From positions 1 to 40,251 of the forward strand of contig CAYLZD010000034.1 of assembly GCA_964388275.1 (NCBI GenBank): a DNA stretch of 40,251 nucleotides, written 5' to 3'. The stretch comes from JARYLZ01 sp964388275. GTDB taxonomy: Bacteria; Bacteroidota; Ignavibacteria; SZUA-365. Of the stretch, positions 34,072-40,251 are shown one piece after another (the first letter of the stretch is position 1; each line of letters begins with the position of its first letter). The position numbers were made by a program, and so were the translations under genes. Under the pieces are notes generated by a model. The model was not told the DNA's origin. It did not search any database and saw only the letters and a program-made list of their open reading frames with translations.

Positions 34072-35091
34072 ATGCGGCGCTTTACGGCTACGGCGGGACA
34101 TCTCCTGTTCTGGTTGACTTTCATAGCCAACTCGGTTCTGACTTATGACTCGACGTATCTTTCGCGCTACGGCATCGCCAGCATAGGCGTCAAACAGGCC
34201 ACCTTTTATGCGGTTATGTCCGTGGCCGTATACGTCAATTATTTGCTTCTCACACCGAAGTATCTCGCGAAGCGATGCTATGGACGTTACGCGTCATATG
34301 CAGTAATTCTCATCGGTGCAATGCTGGTGCTTTTTCTCGGCCATGCTCTTTTTCTGGACTGGTATTTCTCGAGTTCCCCTTTTTTCATCGACGACAGGCT
34401 GTCGTCCCTGCCTTATGTCGCCTTCCAGGTGTTCTTCTTCATCCTAATCAGCACGGGAGCGCGCATCAGCACAGACTGGGTCAGATACCAGCGCCTTCGT
34501 GAGGAGATGCAACGCGAGCAAGGGAAGGCCGAGTTGGCCCTGCTGCGCCATCAGATCAGTCCGCATTTTCTGTTCAACGCGTTGAATAACATCTACTCGC
34601 TCTCGTTGCATCATCCCGCGAGAACTCCTCAAGCCATTCTGACGCTTTCGCAACTGATGCGGTATTCCGTGCGCACGATATCGCTCGAGACGGCGCCATT
34701 GAAGGATGAGCTGGCTCATCTCAAGAGTTACACGGAACTGAAGAAGCTGCAGACGGGAACTCGCGATGTCGTCAGGATGTCGGTCGAAGGCGATATCGAA
34801 GCCGTCAGGATACCGCCCATGCTGCTCATTCCCTTCTTGGAAAACGCTTTCAAGCATGGATCTCTGCGCGACATCGACGAACATATCGGCATCGATGTTT
34901 CAGTCTCGGAAAACAGGCTGCTTTTCCGCGTGGAGAACCCCGTCACTAATGCGCGCAAAGATCCGACACCGGGCATCGGTCTCGTCAACGTACGCCGCCG
35001 CCTGGAATTGCTCTACCCGTCAGCTCACACACTGGATATCTCGGATACCGGCGATCGTTTCATCGCCACACTAATGCTTCAACTGCCATGA
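34072..35091 (+). CDS. LytS/YehU-type membrane histidine kinase
   Basis: A 339-residue kinase with four predicted transmembrane helices (about 9-24, 43-61, 74-96 and 113-130), a short coiled linker, then the His_kinase domain (PF06580): LRHQISPHFLFNALNNIYSL with His165 as the likely phospho-acceptor, the ATPase N box PMLLIPFLENAFKHG (Asn258) and GIGLVNVRRRLELLY. There is no periplasmic sensor domain, so sensing is probably within the membrane. The stop overlaps the downstream regulator gene by 4 bp (ATGA), a standard pair. No good ribosome site precedes the ATG at 34072. Confidence 0.93.
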   Translation: MRRFTATAGHLLFWLTFIANSVLTYDSTYLSRYGIASIGVKQATFYAVMSVAVYVNYLLLTPKYLAKRCYGRYASYAVILIGAMLVLFLGHALFLDWYFSSSPFFIDDRLSSLPYVAFQVFFFILISTGARISTDWVRYQRLREEMQREQGKAELALLRHQISPHFLFNALNNIYSLSLHHPARTPQAILTLSQLMRYSVRTISLETAPLKDELAHLKSYTELKKLQTGTRDVVRMSVEGDIEAVRIPPMLLIPFLENAFKHGSLRDIDEHIGIDVSVSENRLLFRVENPVTNARKDPTPGIGLVNVRRRLELLYPSAHTLDISDTGDRFIATLMLQLP

Positions 35092-35798
35092 CGCCGCTCA
35101 AATGTGTCGCCGTAGACGATGAACCTCTGGCTCTCGACCTCGTGGAAACCTACGTCGCGAAAGTGCCGTATCTGGAGCTTCTTGCGCGCTGCGAATCCGC
35201 TGTCGAAACACTGGATGTGATTCGTAAACAGGATACAGACATCCTATTTTTGGACATACAGCTGCCCGATCTCACAGGATTCGATCTGCTCTCCGCCGTG
35301 GCGAATCCGCCGCCTGTGATATTTACCACAGCGTATGACAGCTATGCCGTCCGCAGCTACGCAGTGGATGCCGTTGACTATCTCCTCAAGCCTTTTTCGT
35401 TTCCACGCTTCCTGCGCGCCGTGCAAAAGGCCTCCGCTCTCAGACGGTTGACGATCTCCGAATGTAAACCCATAGAGGAACGTCACGTCTTTCTTCATGT
35501 TGACGGGAAGGACCTGAGGATAGACGTCGACGACATCCTTCTCGTGGAGGGCATGAATGAATACGCGATCGTGCGAACCCCCGATAAGAAATACATCATA
35601 AGGGAGTCATTGCATTCCATAGAAGTCAAACTGGCTCCTTATGGATTTCTGCGCGTACACAAATCGTACATAATCCCTCTCCATAGAACGGCCTCCATCG
35701 ATCACGGAGTCATTCGCATTAAGGATGCGGTCATCCCGATAGGCAAAACGTACCGGCAGGTCGTGGATGCAGCCGTCGCGCGCCTGCGTATCGGTTGA
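35088..35798 (+). CDS. LytTR-family response regulator
   Basis: A 236-residue regulator. Residues 1-120 are a receiver domain with the acidic pocket Asp10/Asp11, phospho-acceptor Asp56 in LFLDIQLPD, Thr80 and Lys101 in YLLKPFSF. Residues about 132-236 are a LytTR DNA-binding domain with the typical DDILLVEGMNEYAIVRT and GFLRVHKSYIIPL strands. It is translationally coupled to the kinase gene by an ATGA overlap. The Fib_succ T9SS gene begins 54 bp downstream on the same strand and may be co-transcribed or a target. Confidence 0.95.
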   Translation: MTPLKCVAVDDEPLALDLVETYVAKVPYLELLARCESAVETLDVIRKQDTDILFLDIQLPDLTGFDLLSAVANPPPVIFTTAYDSYAVRSYAVDAVDYLLKPFSFPRFLRAVQKASALRRLTISECKPIEERHVFLHVDGKDLRIDVDDILLVEGMNEYAIVRTPDKKYIIRESLHSIEVKLAPYGFLRVHKSYIIPLHRTASIDHGVIRIKDAVIPIGKTYRQVVDAAVARLRIG

Positions 35799-35852
35799 GA
35801 TCGAAACGATGATATTTTAAAAACGCTTCAATACCAACTGGAGGACAATTCC

Positions 35853-36803
35853 ATGCGTAAAATTTTCTTTGTTCTCACCTTTATCAGCGCGATACCTCCT
35901 TTATCTGGGCAATGGCATCCGGGAGATCCGCTTGTGGATCCTCGGGACGGGCAGACCTATCGCACGGTCGCAATCGGCAGCCAGGTCTGGATGGCCGAGA
36001 ATCTGAACATAGGAACGATGGTCGCTTCAAGCAGGCCGGGCGTCATCATGCAGAACAACGGCATCATCGAGAAGTACTGCTGGAACGACGATCAAGGGAA
36101 CTGCGACGGAAGCGGCGGCCTGTTGAAACGCGGCGGCTTCTACGAGTGGGAGGAAGCTGTGCAGTACTGGAACGGCCAGCCGTCGCTGCCGGTCCGGGGC
36201 CTATGTCCGGAAGGCTGGCATATTCCCTCGAACGCCGAATGGAACACTCTTCTGAACCAGTTGGGCGGCGCGCAGGCGTACAGGCAGATGTTGCCGGGAG
36301 GCGGTTCGGGTTTCGATGCCCTGATGACGGGATACCGCTGCACCATGAACGGCGCTTTCCGCCCGAGCGCCATGTCCGCCGACACGCGCACCTACTTCTG
36401 GACAGCTGAGCAAACGGATGCAGGCAATGCGCCGTTCGTGGAAGTGGGGCAGAATTCTCTGCAGGCCATCTCGTTCCAGAAGTCCATCGGACTTTGCGTA
36501 CGCTGCATTTGGAACGGACAGCAGACCGGAATTGGAAACGCAGGAGAGGCAGATGGATACGAATTGCTTTCGCTCTCGGTGGATATCGAGAAGATGTTGA
36601 CTTTCCGCTTTCGTTCCCTTGTCTCCAGGATCGGCGTTATTGTATTCGACATACTTGGGAAGGTAGTGGCGACGCGTGATTTCGAAACCGTCGATGGTGA
36701 GAATGTCCTTCAGCTTGATTTATCGGGCTGTGCGGCAGGATTGTACGTCGTGCAGGTCATGAGCGATGCCGGGCTGAGTTCTCATAAGTTCCAGGTCAGA
36801 TGA
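35853..36803 (+). CDS. Fibrobacter-type major paralogous domain protein with T9SS sorting domain
   Basis: A 316-residue secreted protein. A signal peptide (about 1-19) precedes a Fib_succ_major domain (TIGR02145/PF09603, about 22-220) with the hallmarks DPRDGQTYRTVAIGSQVWMA, AENLN, a Cys-containing CWNDDQGNC segment, GLCPEGWHIPSNAEW and the closing GLCVRCI. The last 85 residues, with VSRIGVIVFDILGKVV and DLSGCAAGLYVVQVMSD, are a type A T9SS sorting domain. Family members are surface proteins of unknown function. Start ATG with GGAGG 8 nt upstream. It follows the LytTR regulator by 54 bp. Confidence 0.9.
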   Translation: MRKIFFVLTFISAIPPLSGQWHPGDPLVDPRDGQTYRTVAIGSQVWMAENLNIGTMVASSRPGVIMQNNGIIEKYCWNDDQGNCDGSGGLLKRGGFYEWEEAVQYWNGQPSLPVRGLCPEGWHIPSNAEWNTLLNQLGGAQAYRQMLPGGGSGFDALMTGYRCTMNGAFRPSAMSADTRTYFWTAEQTDAGNAPFVEVGQNSLQAISFQKSIGLCVRCIWNGQQTGIGNAGEADGYELLSLSVDIEKMLTFRFRSLVSRIGVIVFDILGKVVATRDFETVDGENVLQLDLSGCAAGLYVVQVMSDAGLSSHKFQVR

Positions 36804-36915
36804 TGTTATGATTCTGCCGGGCGGTTACCGTTGATAATAGAGGTTGCTTCTGAACATGCAGCACACTTTGATGTATCTACCTTCTCTGCAGCGAAGGGAG
36901 TGTGCGATTTATCAC

Positions 36916-37108
36916 GGGCTTTTCATCCCTCCGGTCCTGCGTTCGCGCGTCACCTCTTCAACACCACCATCCTGCTGAGGGCGAACGCGCCGTTCGAGCG
37001 AGCGGTGATGAAATACACGCCATCTTGCAGGGTTGACGCGTCTACAGGTATACGAAAGCTGCCGGGCTCACCGCGGCCATCGAACAGCACCGCTATTTCA
37101 CGGCCGGA
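36916..37108. repeat. Duplicated 193-bp segment, copy B
   Basis: Counterpart of 33573-33765. This copy belongs to an intact gene and encodes the end of its T9SS domain, so it is the likely parent. Homology stops sharply inside the sorting domain, at the codons for SDESGREI, and 34 bp beyond the stop codon on the other side. Confidence 0.9.
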
Positions 37109-38653
37109 CTCGTCGCTCAAGGCAATGCGCAGATCCATCGCCCGCTCCACGCCGCATGTTACCGAGAAGGACGATCCCGACGGATTCGGATGAAGATCGG
37201 ATAGTGTGAGTGCGGCCGGCAACGCATCGCTGATATTCGATACGCTTACGATGCCGGACCTGGTGATTTTCGACAAACGTATAATGCCGCCCTCCTCCCA
37301 GCCGAGCATCGCTTCGCCGGGCGCCGTATTCGCTATGACCTCATCATATCCCTTCCAACCGGGAGGATCACAAACCGGTATGCCGTCGTTGCCGAATCTC
37401 CGATTCCCATGGTCGTCCATCCACTGAACGCGGAAGCCCAGAGTCCCGAAGAGCTTTACGAATACGCCCCGATATCCATCCGGACATAGTGATTTGTAGG
37501 TAGAATAATTATGACGAGGCGGATCGGTGACAGGTAGCCCATTGCCGGACCACACAAGAGTGTTGTAGAACGTCATTCTCTGGAGCATGTATGTTTCCTT
37601 GGAAAGTGCATGCCTCGGATCATTAACAGACATCACGATCCACACACCGCCTCTGCCGTCACCGACCATTTGGTTGCGTGAATGGCAATCGCAAACGAGC
37701 ATGCCATTATCGCCCAGCAACCGATTGCCCAGTGAATCTATCCTCTGAACCGTCGATACCTGGAAATAGCTCGACGGCCTGCTCTCACGCGAATCCCATA
37801 TCACGAATGCTCCTCCGATGCAGTCGCTTACGAGCGCAAGAGAATTAATGACATCCATCAATGTGTCGTGCAGAGGCACTCCTCCCCTGCGCCAGAGAAT
37901 GCGCCCCGTGGAATCGATGCGTTGTGCATAGGTCCGGTCCGTCATGTCTCCCAGTTCCTTTACCTCGATCCATGCGATTATTGCATCGCCGCTGCGCCCG
38001 TCACAAATAACCTCAGTATTGCTAGTGGTGAAGCAAGGACGAGCCGAGTCCCGCAGTGCGATTCCGAAATCGCCCCACATCCTTCGTCCTCTCCCGTCGA
38101 GCCGCTGTATCCATGGTGTTACGAATGTGTCATAGTTAGAACCAATTGAGACGATAATTATGCCACCCGTGCCGTCGAGAGACAAAGATATTCCCAAGCA
38201 CGAATAAACCGAGGCGAGCACGCCATCGTCACCCCAGAGCCGGTTTCCCGCGCTGTCGAACTTCTGAACGAACGCACCGGGCACAGCATAATACCTGCCT
38301 TCGATAATCTCCTCCCAGGCCGCGTAAACCTCCGCCTTGTCATTCGCGACCAGCCGTCCACGTGTCTGATCGAAGGGCCGCGATGGATTCCTGACGGTAA
38401 CCGTTTTTCGCCAGAGAACGCGCCCGTCCGGTGAGACGCGCGCCACATATGTGTCCAGACGAGTTGTATCATACAGAAACATCGGGCGGTTCCTCCAGAG
38501 CACATAAGCACCGCCGCGATTGTCGGCGCAGACCTCAGGATAGCCATAAATCCGGTCGCTGTCCGACACCATTATTCCGCAATGCGCCCACTGCGCCCGC
38601 AGTGGAAGAACCATGCACACAACTGCGGCAAAAAAGCAAACGAGGGATTTCAT
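36950..38653 (-). CDS. Large secreted repeat protein with T9SS sorting domain
   Basis: A 567-residue secreted protein with signal peptide (about 1-20, ending LRAQ). The body (about 22-470) contains spaced copies of a motif Q-x-x-D-x-x-G-x-x-x-W-G-x-x-G, for example QKFDSAGNRLWGDDG, QRLDGRGRRMWGDFG, QRIDSTGRILW and QRIDSLGNRLLGDNG, alternating with blocks such as DGRGGVWIVMS and DGTGGIIIVS. This pattern suggests a beta-propeller-like or beta-helical repeat, not a named enzyme. The last 80 residues (from DLHPNPSGSSFSV) are a type A T9SS sorting domain. Start ATG has GGAG about eight bases upstream. Its tail is the source of the 193-bp duplication. It is convergent with the Fib_succ gene. Confidence 0.88.
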   Translation of the reverse strand: MKSLVCFFAAVVCMVLPLRAQWAHCGIMVSDSDRIYGYPEVCADNRGGAYVLWRNRPMFLYDTTRLDTYVARVSPDGRVLWRKTVTVRNPSRPFDQTRGRLVANDKAEVYAAWEEIIEGRYYAVPGAFVQKFDSAGNRLWGDDGVLASVYSCLGISLSLDGTGGIIIVSIGSNYDTFVTPWIQRLDGRGRRMWGDFGIALRDSARPCFTTSNTEVICDGRSGDAIIAWIEVKELGDMTDRTYAQRIDSTGRILWRRGGVPLHDTLMDVINSLALVSDCIGGAFVIWDSRESRPSSYFQVSTVQRIDSLGNRLLGDNGMLVCDCHSRNQMVGDGRGGVWIVMSVNDPRHALSKETYMLQRMTFYNTLVWSGNGLPVTDPPRHNYSTYKSLCPDGYRGVFVKLFGTLGFRVQWMDDHGNRRFGNDGIPVCDPPGWKGYDEVIANTAPGEAMLGWEEGGIIRLSKITRSGIVSVSNISDALPAALTLSDLHPNPSGSSFSVTCGVERAMDLRIALSDESGREIAVLFDGRGEPGSFRIPVDASTLQDGVYFITARSNGAFALSRMVVLKR

Positions 38654-38670
38654 ATGGCACGCTCCAATAC

Positions 38671-38823
38671 TTATCTGACCAGCCGCAGCATTCCTGAGGC
38701 GCTGTCCGGATTCGAGCGCAGGTGTTCAAGTTCCATCACTGCCTGTGTCAACCCCGTCGGCGAAGCTGCGGTAAAAAGGGATACTCCCAGCGCCAAAATC
38801 CGAAAAACCACCAACCGTTTCAT
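38671..38823 (-). CDS. Short signal-peptide-bearing reading frame of unknown status
   Basis: A 50-residue frame starting MKRLVVFRILALGVSLFTAA, a good secretory signal, followed by only about 25 residues (ending MLRLVR) and a stop 17 bp before the T9SS repeat-protein gene on the same strand. The upstream GAGATGAG is a poor ribosome site. It could be a tiny exported peptide, the truncated beginning of a lost secreted protein, or chance. The frame extends further upstream to 38985 with charged residues that do not look coding. Confidence 0.35.
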   Translation of the reverse strand: MKRLVVFRILALGVSLFTAASPTGLTQAVMELEHLRSNPDSASGMLRLVR

Positions 38824-39049
38824 CTCATCTCGATGATTTGATTGAATCCCGACGTCCGTATGATACTGATTTGAATATACCCGCCCCCTCCGGAGAATGC
38901 AAGACAGTTTGTGCTTTTTGCGCCTTTTGTGCCCTTCGCGGCTTTTGATTTCACTGCCCCGGTTCTCCGGATTCAGAGTCCCCACTCCCGCTCCAACACA
39001 GCAGCCGCATAATTCGATTATCGTACAGCGGCACAGCCGCCCGGCTCTT
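38824..39049. other. Intergenic region between the two C-terminal T9SS genes
   Basis: About 226 bp in which I see no gene. It should contain the 3' end signal of the gene at 39050-40251 and possibly the promoter of the downstream repeat-protein gene. No strong hairpin with a T-run and no promoter motif are evident. Confidence 0.4.
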
Positions 39050-40251
39050 TCACTTCACTATCATCGTCCTAACCGATTCATTGCTTCCCGCCTGTAGTAC
39101 GCACAGGTACATCCCGCGCGGCAGCCCCGAGGTGTCCACGGGATACGAATGCAAGCCGGGGCCGAGTTCGTCGTCTACGACCTTGCGCGCAACCATGCCT
39201 AGCATGTTCATGATGGAAAGGCGCACACGCGCGCCGCTCGAAAGCGCGAATTCCAGCACCGCGCGTCTGTCCGCGGGATTCGGATATGATGCATTTAATT
39301 GGAATTCGTTCGCGCCGGCTTCCATCGCCAGGTCCACCGGCGCCGAGCATTCATAAGTGCCGTCGTAATCGACGATCTTCAACCGGAACTGCACACGGCC
39401 TCCGGAAACGGGAGAAGATTCCGGCCGGAAGGCGTATTCATACGACGCGCTTCCAGCGCCGGAGCCCTTCGCGGCCACGAATCCGATATTGATCCATCCG
39501 GTCCTCGCTTCTTCGCGCCGTTGTATCTCGAAGCCCTGTGTGTTCTTCTCACTCTCGGTTTTCCATTCAAGTTTCTCTATACCGTTCTCAAGCCGGGCTG
39601 ACAGGAACGAGAGCGTGACGGGAACTATCTGCGAAAGTGGACGCTTCCATATGCCACTACCGCCAGGCGCCACAAATAGTATAGTATCCAGAACGGCCAT
39701 GGACAGCACTGGATGACTGCCGGCGCTTGGCAGGCCGGAAGCTATCGACCTAAACGTCCTGCCGAAATCGTTCGAGGCAAGTGCGGATGAGTTGAGATTA
39801 TAATCAGCACTTCCCGCGAAGAGAGTATTTCCGGCGTAAGCGAAACACCGGATATCGGAAGTTTGGAGTGAACCAGTGTCTGGAGCAATCCAGGCAATGC
39901 CGAAATTGGATGACCTGTAAATCGATCCGGCGGGCACGCCATGGGCGATTCCTGCAAAAGCTATAGTATCGACAAACATCAATGCATTCACACAGAAATT
40001 TGGCGGTGGAAGCGTATCCGGCCCTAACCAGGTCATACCCCTGTCCGTGGAACGAGCTAGACCACATTGCCAAATATGGTTTGCGCCTGCGAGAAGAATC
40101 GAATCTTTAAGCGCAAGCGCGGAAACCGGACGAGAACCCCATGAGTTGTTGAAATTGATCCAGGTCCCTCCGTTATCCGAAGACCGGAATATCCCCTCCG
40201 TGGTGCCTGCGAAGATATCCGCACTGTCGGCCGCAAATGCCATTACATGAA
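39050..40251 (-). CDS. BNR/sialidase-repeat surface protein with T9SS sorting domain (5' end cut)
   Basis: At least 399 residues; the frame stays open through the right edge, so the signal peptide and part of the propeller lie outside the window. Four asp-box-like repeats are visible: FRSSDNGGTW, ARSTDRGMTW, YRSSNFGIAW and SNDFGRTFRS, spaced as in beta-propellers (BNR/YCF48-like). A linker domain (about 207-310, LSFLSARLENGIEKLEWKTE) precedes a type A T9SS sorting domain (last 85 residues, from NASYPNP, ending SVRTMIVK). No catalytic residues for a glycosidase are seen, so a binding or structural surface role is as likely as an enzyme. An internal ATG at 40243 exists but has no signal peptide after it. 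Confidence 0.88.
   Translation of the reverse strand, partial: HVMAFAADSADIFAGTTEGIFRSSDNGGTWINFNNSWGSRPVSALALKDSILLAGANHIWQCGLARSTDRGMTWLGPDTLPPPNFCVNALMFVDTIAFAGIAHGVPAGSIYRSSNFGIAWIAPDTGSLQTSDIRCFAYAGNTLFAGSADYNLNSSALASNDFGRTFRSIASGLPSAGSHPVLSMAVLDTILFVAPGGSGIWKRPLSQIVPVTLSFLSARLENGIEKLEWKTESEKNTQGFEIQRREEARTGWINIGFVAAKGSGAGSASYEYAFRPESSPVSGGRVQFRLKIVDYDGTYECSAPVDLAMEAGANEFQLNASYPNPADRRAVLEFALSSGARVRLSIMNMLGMVARKVVDDELGPGLHSYPVDTSGLPRGMYLCVLQAGSNESVRTMIVK

Overview
The window looks like a chromosomal segment of a GC-rich, Gram-negative bacterium of the FCB group (Bacteroidetes/Chlorobi lineage, most plausibly Ignavibacteria- or Kapabacteria-like). Three things point there: a fused CcoN-CcoO subunit with a single-heme CcoP, an alternative complex III (ACIII) cluster, and several proteins ending in type IX secretion (T9SS) sorting domains, including one with a Fibrobacter-type major paralogous domain. 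The exact lineage is inferred. No rRNA, tRNA, CRISPR array or transposase was seen.

Positions 63-16286 (minus strand) form one tightly packed respiratory operon of about 16 kb. In transcription order it is actA-actB-actC-actD-actE-actF (quinol:cytochrome c oxidoreductase, ACIII), then ccoI-ccoS-ccoNO-ccoQ-ccoP-ccoG-ccoH and a SafE/DsbD-like membrane protein (cbb3 oxidase, its Cu-ATPase and assembly factors). Several joints are ATGA or TGATG overlaps. The set would carry electrons from menaquinol through ACIII to a high-affinity oxygen reductase.

Positions 16539-20223 (minus) hold a compact four-gene cassette: exported caspase-like protein, lipoprotein, outer-membrane-type barrel, and a second exported DUF4384-caspase. 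It is the least explained unit in the window and the best candidate for an undescribed system. Upstream of it on the same strand are a T9SS-tailed 5'-nucleotidase (20296-22176), an orphan triple-PAS histidine kinase (22444-24840), a DUF355 'adenosine-specific kinase' family protein (25036-25518), and an indolepyruvate:ferredoxin oxidoreductase-like protein that lacks the usual N-terminal half (25603-28023).

From 28 kb onward the strands alternate. There are an FN3 lipoprotein (+), a barrel-like protein and an alpha/beta hydrolase (-), a 13-heme cytochrome c fused to a membrane cytochrome b domain (CbcL-like, +), a LytS/LytTR two-component pair followed by a T9SS Fib_succ protein (+), and two T9SS-tailed surface proteins (-), the last cut by the window edge. 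A 193-bp copy of one T9SS tail lies as an orphan fragment at 33573-33765. Most coding starts were checked against Shine-Dalgarno-like sequences; several genes use TTG or GTG.
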